Below the pieces are notes generated by a model. That model ran no database searches and was not told the origin of the DNA. It was given only the letters and a program-made list of their open reading frames with translations. From Verrucomicrobiota bacterium (GTDB taxonomy: Bacteria > Verrucomicrobiota > Verrucomicrobiia > Verrucomicrobiales > Verrucomicrobiaceae), in NCBI GenBank assembly GCA_017301975.1, contig JAFLEI010000022.1:58753-122752 (forward strand): a stretch of 64,000 nt of DNA, written 5' to 3'. Position 1 is the stretch's first letter; each line of letters begins with the position of its first letter. Both the position numbers and the translations under genes were made by a program. This document shows positions 34,466-42,841 of this stretch, in pieces.

Positions 34466-35629
34466 ATGAGATCTGCCTTCATTGACAAGCTTATCAAACG
34501 CATGGACCGCCTGGAACCGGGCGAGATTCAGGGCATCGTGCTGGAGCTGGTGCGGGAGAAGAAGTTTCAGGAGAAGGTTTTCGAAGCGCTGCAGGAGGGG
34601 GTCATCCTGCTGGATACGGAGGGCAAGGTGAGCTACGTGAACCGGGCGGCCTGCACCTTTTTTGGACTGGAGCAGGATCAGGTGATCGGCCAGCGGCTGG
34701 CGCAGGGGGTGCGGGGGCTGGACTGGAATGAGCTGCTGAAGCCGGGGACGGTGGTGAGCCGGGATCTGGAGGTGTTTTACCCGGAGAACCGTTACCTCAA
34801 TTTCTACATCACGAGCATTGATGATGACTCGGCGCTGGGATTTGTGATGCTGATCCGCGATGTGACGGAGACGCGCAAGCGGACGGAGGAGCAACTGGAA
34901 AGCGAGCGGCTGAATGCCTTCACGCTGCTGGCGGCCGGGGTGGCGCATGAGCTGGGGAATCCGCTGAATTCGCTGACTATCCACCTGCAACTGCTGGAGC
35001 GACGCCTCAAGAAGATGGGGGCGAAGGGGGCGAGCCTGCGGGAGCACCTGGATGTGGCCACGGGGGAGATCAAGCGGCTGGATTTTATCATCGGGCAGTT
35101 TCTGGCGGCGATCCGGCCGACGAAGCCGCAACTGCAGCGGGTGCAGTTGCGTGAACTGCTGGATGAGTGTGTGCGCTTTCTCCAGCCCGAGATCGAAGGC
35201 TGCAAGGTGAAGCTGAAGCTGGACCTGCGCCCTGACCTGCCGGCGATGCCGCTGGATGCGGGGCAGATGAAGCAGGCGGTGTACAACCTGATCCGCAATG
35301 CGTGCCAGGCGATGCCGAAAGGCGGGACGCTGACGATCAGCGGGGCGTTCACGGACTTCGAGGTGCGGCTGAGTTTTGAAGACACGGGGAAGGGGATCAA
35401 TGCGGAACAGATGGGCAAGCTCTTCCAGCCTTTTTCCACGACCCGGACGACGGGCACCGGACTGGGGCTGCTGATTGTACGCCGCATCATTCGTGAGCAT
35501 GGCGGGGAGATCGACATTGAAAGCCGGGAGGGGCTGGGGACGCGAGTGAGCCTGTGGCTGCCGCTGGTGGCCAAAAATGTGCGGATGCTGGAAGCGGGGC
35601 GGGATACGGTGGTCAAAGCGGAGCCGTAG
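34466..35629 (+). CDS. Soluble PAS-domain sensor histidine kinase
   Basis: The 387-aa kinase starts at ATG 34466 (MRSAFIDKLIKRMDRLEPG). A PAS domain at about residues 35-140 (GVILLDTEGKVSYVNRAACT, GFVMLIRDVTETRKR) is followed by HisKA with phospho-acceptor His161 in AAGVAHELGNPLNSL. The HATPase_c domain has the N box in YNLIRNACQAMPKGG, G1 in FEDTGKGI and G2 in GTGLGLLIVRRII. No membrane span is present, so it senses a cytoplasmic signal. No response regulator is adjacent, so it is an orphan kinase of NtrB-like architecture. Confidence 0.92.
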   Translation: MRSAFIDKLIKRMDRLEPGEIQGIVLELVREKKFQEKVFEALQEGVILLDTEGKVSYVNRAACTFFGLEQDQVIGQRLAQGVRGLDWNELLKPGTVVSRDLEVFYPENRYLNFYITSIDDDSALGFVMLIRDVTETRKRTEEQLESERLNAFTLLAAGVAHELGNPLNSLTIHLQLLERRLKKMGAKGASLREHLDVATGEIKRLDFIIGQFLAAIRPTKPQLQRVQLRELLDECVRFLQPEIEGCKVKLKLDLRPDLPAMPLDAGQMKQAVYNLIRNACQAMPKGGTLTISGAFTDFEVRLSFEDTGKGINAEQMGKLFQPFSTTRTTGTGLGLLIVRRIIREHGGEIDIESREGLGTRVSLWLPLVAKNVRMLEAGRDTVVKAEP

Positions 35630-35771
35630 GCATCTGTTTTCCCGTGCGCGGGCTATGTGGGAAATGCGGCAGGTATGAGAGCTGTGTTAAAGATTATCTT
35701 TATCATCTTAGGTCAAACGGATGCATGACGGAGGTTGACCGTAGGGCGTAGTTCTGCCAGCATCTTCCCCC

Positions 35772-36053
35772 ATGTCTGACACAACCAATCCGAAACCCGC
35801 CCGCAAACTGAACCCAGCCCTGAGCAAGCCTGTCCAACCGGACGAGATTCTCGCGAAGGTGATCGGCTCCACCCCGGTCTCCCGTGGCGAAATGACCAAG
35901 AAGCTGTGGGAGTACATCAAGAAGAACGGTCTGCAGGACCAGGCCAAGAAGACGAACATCAATGCCGATGAAGCGCTGAAGGCCGTGTTTGGTGGCAAGA
36001 GCCAGGTGACCATGTTTGAGATGACCAAGCTGGTCTCGGCTCACGTGAAGTAA
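35772..36053 (+). CDS. SWIB/MDM2-domain protein
   Basis: The 93-aa basic protein is nearly all one SWIB domain: KPVQPDEILAKVIGSTPVSR, EMTKKLWEYIKKNGLQ, INADEALKAVFGGKSQVTMF and EMTKLVSAHVK. The SWIB/MDM2 fold is typical of eukaryotic chromatin remodellers; bacterial examples are known from Chlamydiae, Verrucomicrobia and some others, in Chlamydia fused to topoisomerase or as a stand-alone protein. A nucleoid or DNA-topology role is inferred. It has its own intrinsic terminator 60 bp downstream, so it is a monocistronic unit. Confidence 0.93.
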   Translation: MSDTTNPKPARKLNPALSKPVQPDEILAKVIGSTPVSRGEMTKKLWEYIKKNGLQDQAKKTNINADEALKAVFGGKSQVTMFEMTKLVSAHVK

Positions 36054-36112
36054 GTCCAGGCGTTCGCTGCTTCCCTGAGCTTTCGGGGATGGCGGTGAAA
36101 TGCATCTTTTCG

Positions 36113-36147
36113 AAAACCCGCAGGTCCAGGCGATCTGCGGGTTTTTT
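36113..36147 (+). terminator. Intrinsic terminator of the SWIB gene
   Basis: AAAACCCGCAG at 36113-36123 pairs with CTGCGGGTTTT from 36135, with an 11-nt loop and a T6 run. It lies about 60 bp after the SWIB stop codon. Confidence 0.88.
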
Positions 36148-36171
36148 GTGTCTTGGGGGGGAGGGAAGGGC

Positions 36172-36225
36172 GGGAAGGACAGAAAGGACGGAAGGGGCGG
36201 AAGGGGCGGAAGGGGCGGAAGGACA
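36172..36225 (+). repeat. 9-bp minisatellite
   Basis: Six tandem 9-bp units: GGGAAGGAC, AGAAAGGAC, three identical GGAAGGGGC, then GGAAGGACA. It is purine-only apart from one C per unit, between the SWIB terminator and kdsB. Copy number may vary between strains. Confidence 0.85.
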
Positions 36226-36270
36226 AGGGGGCTGACTGAGGGCTATGGTGAACGCTCTTTTCGGCTGCTC

Positions 36271-37101
36271 ATGGTTGAATCAAATCTCCCTTGCATCGGC
36301 GGGTCTTCAGCGTCATCTCAGGGGAACCTGCTCGTCACCACCACCTTGGCAACCACCGACTCTTCACGCACCCTCGTAGCCATTCCTGCCCGCTGGGGTT
36401 CCACCCGCTTCCCAGGCAAACCGCTCCACCTCATCGCCGGCAGACCGTTGGTGCAGCATGTGTGGGAGCGCTGCCAGGAGTGCAAGCAGATCGACGACGT
36501 GATCATCGCCACGGATGACGCGCGGATTGCGGAGGCTGCGGCTGGTTTTGGGGCTCAATATGTTCTGACGGCTCCGGAGCATCCCAGCGGCACGGATCGG
36601 ATCGCCGAGGCGGCGAATTCGTTTCCGGACCACCGGGTGATCATCAATGTGCAAGGGGATGAGCCGCTGATCTCACCGGCTTTGATCGACGAGCTGGCGC
36701 GCACGCTGCGGAATGACCTTAGCGTGCGGATGATCACCGCCGCCGCACCGATTCAGGATGAGGCGCAGATCAGCGACCCGAATGTGGTCAAGGTGATCTT
36801 CGACACGCGTGGCGACGCGCTGTATTTCTCACGTTCGCCACTGCCGTACCTGCGCAATCCGGAGGCCTGGCCGCGGAGCTACCGGCATCTGGGGATCTAT
36901 GGCTTTCAGCGCAGCTTTTTGTTCCAGTTTGTGGCCTGGCCGCCATCGCGGCTGGAGATGACCGAGTCTCTGGAGCAGCTCCGTGCCCTGGAAAATGGAT
37001 CCCGGATCCGGGTGGTGCTGACGGACGAGCTCTCGCCGGGGGTTGATACGCCGGAGCAGGCGGACGCGATAGAAAAGCATCTTCAAAAACAATCTTCTTG
37101 A
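36271..37101 (+). CDS. kdsB: 3-deoxy-manno-octulosonate cytidylyltransferase (CMP-KDO synthetase)
   Basis: This enzyme activates KDO for lipopolysaccharide inner-core synthesis, so it implies a Gram-negative outer membrane. From ATG 36271 the protein has 276 aa, but the usual KdsB N-terminus begins about 30 residues later at TLVAIPARWGSTRFPGKPL, so a TTG at 36346 is another candidate start. Other motifs are IIATDDARIAEAAAGFGA, EHPSGTDRIAEAA, INVQGDEPLI and YFSRSPLPYLR. Final HLGIYGFQRSFL and LEQLRALENG are as in KdsB. pyrG follows after 35 bp and supplies CTP, the co-substrate of this enzyme. Confidence 0.93.
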   Translation: MVESNLPCIGGSSASSQGNLLVTTTLATTDSSRTLVAIPARWGSTRFPGKPLHLIAGRPLVQHVWERCQECKQIDDVIIATDDARIAEAAAGFGAQYVLTAPEHPSGTDRIAEAANSFPDHRVIINVQGDEPLISPALIDELARTLRNDLSVRMITAAAPIQDEAQISDPNVVKVIFDTRGDALYFSRSPLPYLRNPEAWPRSYRHLGIYGFQRSFLFQFVAWPPSRLEMTESLEQLRALENGSRIRVVLTDELSPGVDTPEQADAIEKHLQKQSS

Positions 37102-37136
37102 ACTGCACCCCGACACCCTCCAACCGAGAAGCATCC

Positions 37137-38756
37137 ATGAAATACATTTTTGTCACAGGCGGCGTTGTCAGTTCACTTGGCAAGGGGCTTGCCGCCTCCT
37201 CACTGGGCACACTGCTGGAACTCCGCGGGCTGCGGGTCATCATGCAGAAATTTGACCCGTACCTGAACATTGACCCCGGTACGATGAACCCGTACGAGCA
37301 TGGCGAAGTGTATGTGCTGGATGACGGTGCGGAAACGGACCTGGATCTGGGGCACTACGAGCGCTTTACGCATACGAATCTCTCCCGGCTGAACAACATC
37401 ACCTCCGGGCAGGTGTACCAGAACGTCCTGGACAAGGAGCGCGCGGGCAAATACCAAGGACGCACGGTGCAGGTGATCCCGCACGTGACCAACGAGATCA
37501 AGGCCCGCATGCACGAAGTGGCGGAGAAGATGGGCGGTGACGTGATCATCACGGAAATCGGCGGGACGGTGGGGGACATCGAAGGTCTGCCATTCCTGGA
37601 AGCCATCCGTCAGTTTGGCCATGAGGTGGGGGTGGGCAATGTGCTGTTCATTCACGCCACGCTGGTGCCGTACATCAAGGCGGCGCAGGAACTGAAGACC
37701 AAGCCCACGCAGCAGAGCATCGCGAAACTGCGCGAGATCGGGATCGCCCCGCACATCATTCTGTGCCGTACGGAGCATCCGCTGGACCTGGATGTGCGTG
37801 AGAAGATTTCTCTCTTTGGCAACGTGCCTATTGATTCCGTGGTGGAAGTGAGGGACGTGAAGCACACGATTTATGAGGTGCCTTTGAAGCTGCATGAAGA
37901 GAGACTGGATGACAATGTCTGCCGTCTGCTCAATCTGACGACTCCCCAGCCGGACCTCAGCCGCTGGCGCAACTTTGTGCAGCGAGTCATCCACCCGACG
38001 CACCACGTGCGGATTGGCGTGGTGGGCAAATACATCGAACTGCAGGACGCGTACAAGAGCATCTATGAGTCGCTCACGCATGCGGGAGCGTCGAACGACT
38101 GCAAGGTGGACATCATCCGGGTAGATGCCGAGAGCATTGAGAAGGCCGGGCCGGACCTGTATCTGACCGGTTTGCAGGGCATCTTGATTCCTGGTGGCTT
38201 CGGCGACCGTGGCACGGAAGGGAAGGTGGCTGCGGCGCGGTATGCGCGCGAGAAGGGCATTCCATTTTTTGGCATCTGCCTCGGCATGCAGATCGCGGTC
38301 ATTGAATTTGCCCGCAATGTCTGCGGCCTGACGGGAGCGACGAGCACTGAGTTTGACAAGACGACGCCGCATCCGGTCATCAGCCTCATGGAGGAGCAGA
38401 AAAAGGTGAAGCAGCTTGGCGGCACGATGCGCCTCGGCTCATGGGTGACGGATCTCGTTCCCGGCAGCAAAGCCTTCGAGCTGTACCACAGCGCGACGAT
38501 CACCGAGCGCCACAGGCATCGCTTTGAGTTCAATTCTGACTACAAGGAAGTCATGGAGCAGAAGGGGCTGCTGATTTCCGGGACTTCGCCGAAGGGCGAT
38601 CTGGCGGAAATCATCGAACTGCCATCGCATCCCTACTTTGTTGGCTGCCAGTTCCATCCGGAATTTCTTTCCAAGCCGAACAATCCGCATCCGCTGTTCT
38701 TTGGATTCGTCAAAGCCGCGATGCAGCATCACGCGGCGGCAGATCCGGCGTGCTGA
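37137..38756 (+). CDS. pyrG: CTP synthase
   Basis: The 539-aa enzyme aminates UTP to CTP with glutamine and ATP. The start at 37137 is fixed by the family N-terminus MKYIFVTGGVVSSLGKGLAA. The synthetase half has KFDPYLNIDPGTMNPYEHGE and VLDDGAETDLDLGHYERF. The glutamine amidotransferase half has GGFGDRGTEGK, nucleophile Cys381 in FGICLGMQIAVIEFARN, and HPEFLSKP with the His-Glu pair. Its length is normal. It follows kdsB in the same direction, and GAGAAG lies about 8 bp before the start. Confidence 0.97.
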   Translation: MKYIFVTGGVVSSLGKGLAASSLGTLLELRGLRVIMQKFDPYLNIDPGTMNPYEHGEVYVLDDGAETDLDLGHYERFTHTNLSRLNNITSGQVYQNVLDKERAGKYQGRTVQVIPHVTNEIKARMHEVAEKMGGDVIITEIGGTVGDIEGLPFLEAIRQFGHEVGVGNVLFIHATLVPYIKAAQELKTKPTQQSIAKLREIGIAPHIILCRTEHPLDLDVREKISLFGNVPIDSVVEVRDVKHTIYEVPLKLHEERLDDNVCRLLNLTTPQPDLSRWRNFVQRVIHPTHHVRIGVVGKYIELQDAYKSIYESLTHAGASNDCKVDIIRVDAESIEKAGPDLYLTGLQGILIPGGFGDRGTEGKVAAARYAREKGIPFFGICLGMQIAVIEFARNVCGLTGATSTEFDKTTPHPVISLMEEQKKVKQLGGTMRLGSWVTDLVPGSKAFELYHSATITERHRHRFEFNSDYKEVMEQKGLLISGTSPKGDLAEIIELPSHPYFVGCQFHPEFLSKPNNPHPLFFGFVKAAMQHHAAADPAC

Positions 38757-38852
38757 AGGGCGGGGTGTGGGCTGGCAATTTGAATCAAAGAGGTCGATTG
38801 ACCAACCCGCAGGGTGTCTTGTAGGGTGGGGGTGATCTGACCCTTATCCAAC

Positions 38853-39599
38853 ATGCGCTCCTCCAATCCCACCCTCAACGACCACGTCTTTGAACGTTCA
38901 CGTTCCGGCAATCCGGCTGAAGGCGTAATGACCCTCAACGGCACTGTGCTTAAAACCGCGATTCTGACCCTGCTGCTGGTCACGTCGGCGAGCTGGAGCT
39001 GGAAAATCCTTATGGGCGGCAGCGCCCCGGCCTGGTTTGGGTCTGCGCTGACGTATGGCTGGATCGTCCCGCTTGCGCTGGCATTGATCATTTCCTTCAA
39101 GCCGACGACAGCACCTGCGCTCGCGCCGGTGTATGCACTGAGCAATGGTGTGATTGTGGGTATCATCTCCGCGCTCTATGAGAGGGCTTTTGGCGGAATC
39201 GTCCTAACGGCGGTCATGCTGACCTGCGGGATTCTGTTTGCGCTGCTCGCGGCGTATTCAACCGGGATGATCAAGCCGACTGAGAATTTTAAACTGGGGA
39301 TCGTTGCCGCGACTGGTGGGATCGCGATCTTTTACCTGGCTACGTTGGTGCTTGGCATGTTCGGCATCCACATTCCCGGGCTGTTTGGCAACGGCTGGGT
39401 GGGGATCGCCTTCTCTGCTTTCGTGGTCATCCTTGCGGCGCTGAACCTAGTGCTGGATTTCGACTTCATCGAGAACGGTTGTGCGGTTGGTGCGCCGAAG
39501 CACATGGAATGGTATGCCGCCTTCGGTCTGCTGGTGACCCTGGTCTGGCTGTATCTCGAAATTTTGCGCCTGCTGAGCAAACTGCGCAGCCGCGATTGA
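38853..39599 (+). CDS. Bax inhibitor-1/YccA family membrane protein
   Basis: The 248-aa protein has seven hydrophobic segments after a polar N-terminus (NPTLNDHVFERS). The family ending is clear: LNLVLDFDFIENGCAVGAPK and MEWYAAFGLLVTLVWLYLEI with a short basic tail. Bacterial members of this subfamily have unknown function; relatives conduct Ca2+ or interact with FtsH. It stands between pyrG and a small exported protein in the same direction, with gaps of 96 and 40 bp. Confidence 0.92.
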   Translation: MRSSNPTLNDHVFERSRSGNPAEGVMTLNGTVLKTAILTLLLVTSASWSWKILMGGSAPAWFGSALTYGWIVPLALALIISFKPTTAPALAPVYALSNGVIVGIISALYERAFGGIVLTAVMLTCGILFALLAAYSTGMIKPTENFKLGIVAATGGIAIFYLATLVLGMFGIHIPGLFGNGWVGIAFSAFVVILAALNLVLDFDFIENGCAVGAPKHMEWYAAFGLLVTLVWLYLEILRLLSKLRSRD

Positions 39600-39639
39600 A
39601 CGGTCTTTTTTTTCGGCAAACTCCAACCCATTCCCCTCC

Positions 39640-40329
39640 ATGAAAACCACTCTTTTGTTCAGCCTGCTGCTGGCCAGCGCCACACTGAGCCAGGCGAATC
39701 CCGAACTGGTCACGATCATTGACCAGGAGTATGGTGCTGCCACTGCGGAGGGAGTGCTGCTGCTGCAATCCACCGCCAGCGCCGCCGAACCCGTGCAGTG
39801 GTCTGTTTTTGCGCGTGATCCCTTCCGTCCGGGTGAGCTCGTGCGTGCCTCGCTCACTTTTGTCAATGGTGCCTGGGCTCCCAAGGCCACGGGGGCGGGG
39901 CCGAAGCTGCTGGGCCGGGTGCCGCCGCTGCCGATCGCGTTCAACCTCATCAAGCTCCGGTCGTCGGACGTGCTCAAAATTGCGCAGCGGAATGCGATGC
40001 TGGCCAAGACCAACTTCGTCACCGCGTCCTATCAACTGGCTGCCGATGCTGCGACGGGAGCGCCGCAGTGGGGACTGGCCCTCAACGGTACGGATGGCAA
40101 TGAAGTCGGTTTCATTGTGATCTCCGCCGAGACTGGCGCGGTCATTCATCAGCAGTGGAACAATGGTCTGGCCAGCTACGGTCCTGAGCCCGTCTCTCCT
40201 CCGGCTTCCAAAGGTGAAAAAGCCGCCGATGACGTCAAGCGTGCTGCGCGCCATGCGTGGGAATGGACGGGGGATACCGGCCTGGAAGTGGGGCATTTCT
40301 TCAAGCGGCTGTTTAAGAGTGGGAATTGA
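39640..40329 (+). CDS. Exported hypothetical protein, PepSY-like end
   Basis: The 229-aa protein has a signal peptide (MKTTLLFSLLLASATLSQANP). The middle region (IAFNLIKLRSSDVLKIAQR) leads into WGLALNGTDGNEVGFIVISA with ETGAVIHQQW, which resembles a PepSY-type beta-hairpin. The last 40 residues form a charged helix (EKAADDVKRAARHAWEW). I recognise no close family. It is 40 bp downstream of the Bax-inhibitor-like gene, with a T8 run in between but no hairpin. Confidence 0.7.
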   Translation: MKTTLLFSLLLASATLSQANPELVTIIDQEYGAATAEGVLLLQSTASAAEPVQWSVFARDPFRPGELVRASLTFVNGAWAPKATGAGPKLLGRVPPLPIAFNLIKLRSSDVLKIAQRNAMLAKTNFVTASYQLAADAATGAPQWGLALNGTDGNEVGFIVISAETGAVIHQQWNNGLASYGPEPVSPPASKGEKAADDVKRAARHAWEWTGDTGLEVGHFFKRLFKSGN

Positions 40330-40498
40330 GGAGGGGGCGATGTTTGGGATAGGATTTCAGGGCTTCAGCGCTGCTGGGATCTAGTGCCATGAGCAGTTGA
40401 AAGGGCTCTGGAACCGGGTGCTCGTTCAAGGGACGGTTGTGTGCATTCTGGAGAGGATGTCGACTTGGTGCTCTCGGTGCCGGTCTGCAGCGGGAGGC

Positions 40499-40580
40499 GG
40501 TGCAGACGCCCGTAATTCGCTATCATCCTTCGCTAAAGCTGCGGAGGACTGGAGCTACGAAGGACAGGCCGCTGGTGAGA
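40499..40580 (+). repeat. Family D repeat, copy 2
   Basis: GCAGACGCC is followed by TTCGCTATCATCCTTCGCT, AAAGCTGCGGAGGACTGGAG and CTACGAAGGACAGGCCGC. It closely matches 19937-20018 inside family A copy 2, differing by few bases. The block can fold on itself (TCCTTCGC/AGCTACGAAGGA). Confidence 0.75.
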
Positions 40581-40600
40581 GGCCATCGCGCTGTAGAAGG

Positions 40601-40695
40601 CTGTAAGGACGGCGGACCTTTTTGGATTTGCCTGCGGATGTGGCAGACCCGAAAATAGGGACGCGCGCAACCCGTCCCTACCAGCCCTGGAGTTG
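40601..40695 (+). repeat. Family C repeat, copy 2
   Basis: TAAGGACGGCGGACCTTTTTG then GCCTGCGGATGTGGCAGACCCG, and the hairpin TAGGGACGCGCGC-AACCCGTCCCTA followed by CCAGCCCTGGAG. It matches the copy at 30253-30345 block by block. Confidence 0.75.
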
Positions 40696-40729
40696 CGCGG
40701 CGGGAGGGGCATTTTTGGAATCAGTTTCG

Positions 40730-40840
40730 CGAAACGCTATTACCAAGGGTGCCCCCATTTTCCGCTCTGCGAGCTTCGGAGCGCAGGCTCGTCGAGGCTC
40801 GACAATCCTGGGCCGTATTACAAAACCCCGTCATGGCTGA
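40730..40840 (+). repeat. Degenerate family A tail
   Basis: CGCTCTGCGAGCTTCGGAGC, AATCCTGGGCCGTATTACAA and AACCCCGTCATGGCTG correspond loosely to the hairpin and closing blocks of family A. The opening blocks are absent. Confidence 0.45.
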
Positions 40841-41136
40841 TGTGGGAGGGGGTGGCATTCGCAAATCGAAGGCGGGCCCTTCGGCCAGCCAGCGTATACG
40901 AGGAGTCCACGCACGGCTCTCGCATACCTCCGGCATGCGACCTTGAGCTTGAATTTTTCCTTTGCGTGATCCGGTGGTTCCCGCTCGGCTAATATCTCTG
41001 CTCCCTGCCGGGAGCGGGTGACATGCGCTCATGTGGACAGCACAACAGTGGACAGGACAACACGCGCAGGGATGTGACAGGTCACGCTATTTTGCGAACT
41101 CCAATCGTGGAGCGTCGCACTACAAGCGGGTCCTGA

Positions 41137-41162
41137 ATGAGCTGAAGCTCATGAGTACTTTG
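41137..41162 (+). repeat. Short palindromic repeat, family E copy 2
   Basis: ATGAGCTGAAGCTCAT plus GAGTACTTTG is the same unit as at 23721-23746, with a compensatory change at the outer base pair of the stem. It directly abuts the stop of the beta-CASP gene. Confidence 0.7.
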
Positions 41163-41163
41163 T

Positions 41164-42564
41164 TCAAAGCTCCACGGCCTGGTTCATGACGGCGATCTGG
41201 ACTTTGCCTTCGGTGTGTTTGGCGTCGAGGGCGGCTTTGAGGGAGGAGGCGCGGTCGGGTTCGCCGTGGACGAGGAAGATGTTTTTCTTGGGGCCCTGGA
41301 CGTGGTCGAACCAGCCGAGGAGTTCGTCGTGGTCGGCGTGGCCGGAGAAGGAGTCGAGGATTTCGATGCCGGCGTGGACTTCGAACTCGTCTCCGAGGAT
41401 GTTCACGCGCTGGTGCCCTTCGCGGAGCTTCCAGCCGAGGGTGTTTTCCGCGCAGTAACCGACGAAGAGGATGATGTTGTGGTTGTTGCCGACGTTGTTG
41501 CGGAGGTGGTGGAGGATGCGGCCGGATTCGGCCATGCCGGAGGCGGAGATGATGATGGCGGGGCCTTTGAACCTGTTGAGGTTCTTGGATTCATTGACAT
41601 CACGCACGAGCTGGAGTCCTTCGAAGCCGAAGGGGTCATTGCGCATGAAGGCGGCTTCGTGAACGGAGGGTTTGAGCTCATCGACGTGGAGGCGGAAGAT
41701 TTCGGTGGCCTTCACCGCAAGCGGGCTGTCCACAAAGGTGGGGATGAGGGGAAAGCAGTTTTCGTGGCGCAGTTGATCGAGCGTGTAGAGGAGCTGCTGG
41801 GTGCGCTCCACCGCGAAGGAGGGGATGATGAGCTTGCCCTTCTGCTGGAGGATGCGGCGGATGATCTGGCAGATGTGTGCGCTGGAGTCCGTGGCGAGCT
41901 CATGGTGCCGCCCGCCGTAGGTGCTCTCCATGATGATGTGATCCACGTTTTCGCAGGGTTCGGGATCGGCGAGGAGGTCGTTGTTGGGGCGGCCGATGTC
42001 GCCGGAGAAGAGGAGGCGTGATTTTTTGCCGGTCTCGTGGTCGTCGATGTCGAGCACGACCTGGGCGGAGCCGAGGACGTGGCCGGCATCGATGAAGGTC
42101 ATCTGCACGCCATCGGCGATGAACATGGGGCGGTGGTAGCCGACGGAGACAAACTGCCGCATGCAGCGCTCCGCATCGACCATGGTGTAGCTGGCTTCCA
42201 GGAGGGGGAGGTTGTCGGTCTTGCGGTGGCGGTTGAGCCAGTTGATGTCGCTCTCGTGAATGTGAGCGGCGTCGGGCAGCATGATGCTGCAGAGATCGCG
42301 GGTGGCGGGGGTGGCAAAGATGTTGTCGGTGAAGCCGCGCTTGCAGAGGTGGGGGAGATTGCCGCTGTGATCAATGTGCGCATGAGAGAGGACCACGACG
42401 TTGATCTCCTTGGGATCGAAGGGGAAATCGCGATTGCGCTCAAAGGCTTCATGGCGCCTGCCTTGGTAGAGGCCGCAGTCGAGCAGGATGCGCTGCCCGT
42501 TGACGGTGATGAGATGCTTGGAGCCGGTGGTGGTGCCGGCGGCACCGCAGAAGGTCAGTTTCAT
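41164..42564 (-). CDS. Beta-CASP metallo-beta-lactamase fold RNA hydrolase
   Basis: The 466-aa cytoplasmic protein starts at ATG 42564 (MKLTFCGAAGTTTGSKHL), the usual family opening. The MBL motif is complete: His61, His63, Asp65 and His66 in SHAHIDHSGNLP. FIDAGHVLGSAQVVLDI, LLFSGDIGRPNNDLL, and the beta-CASP/RMMBL motifs (PAIIISASGMAESGRILHHL, DSFSGHADHDELLGW, FLVHGEPDRA) follow. The family, related to CPSF73 and archaeal/bacterial RNases, processes RNA. A ribonuclease role is expected but the exact target is unknown. Confidence 0.93.
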   Translation of the reverse strand: MKLTFCGAAGTTTGSKHLITVNGQRILLDCGLYQGRRHEAFERNRDFPFDPKEINVVVLSHAHIDHSGNLPHLCKRGFTDNIFATPATRDLCSIMLPDAAHIHESDINWLNRHRKTDNLPLLEASYTMVDAERCMRQFVSVGYHRPMFIADGVQMTFIDAGHVLGSAQVVLDIDDHETGKKSRLLFSGDIGRPNNDLLADPEPCENVDHIIMESTYGGRHHELATDSSAHICQIIRRILQQKGKLIIPSFAVERTQQLLYTLDQLRHENCFPLIPTFVDSPLAVKATEIFRLHVDELKPSVHEAAFMRNDPFGFEGLQLVRDVNESKNLNRFKGPAIIISASGMAESGRILHHLRNNVGNNHNIILFVGYCAENTLGWKLREGHQRVNILGDEFEVHAGIEILDSFSGHADHDELLGWFDHVQGPKKNIFLVHGEPDRASSLKAALDAKHTEGKVQIAVMNQAVEL

Positions 42565-42841
42565 GGATGGAAATTTTTTGGGGTGCCCGAAGCGATGTTG
42601 AATCAACGAAGGCGGCGGGGTGAAGACAACACAGCGAAGTTAATCTGGCACGCCATTGCAAAGCCATCTTTTTATTGTCCGGACTCTATGAATGGAACGA
42701 AGGGGGGATGATGGATGTGGAGGGAGAAGGGCGGTGGCAGGCAAGCTTGCTGAAATACGCCAATGAAACGGGGCGAAGTGTTGCGTACTCATTTCCTGCT
42801 TGGCTTTCGCCGTGCCGTCCTTCATCGTTTCAAATTCCACT

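Larger units (their letters stand above)
40330..41163. other. Long non-coding spacer rich in repeats
   Basis: This 834-bp stretch has no supported gene. It contains family D copy 2 (about 40499-40580), family C copy 2 (40601-40695), a degenerate family A tail (40730-40840) and family E copy 2 (41137-41162). The remainder (40330-40490, 40850-41130) shows nothing recognisable. Confidence 0.65.

Noticed and set aside
39601..39620. T8 run after the Bax-inhibitor-like gene as a terminator
   Set aside because: No convincing stem precedes the T-run.
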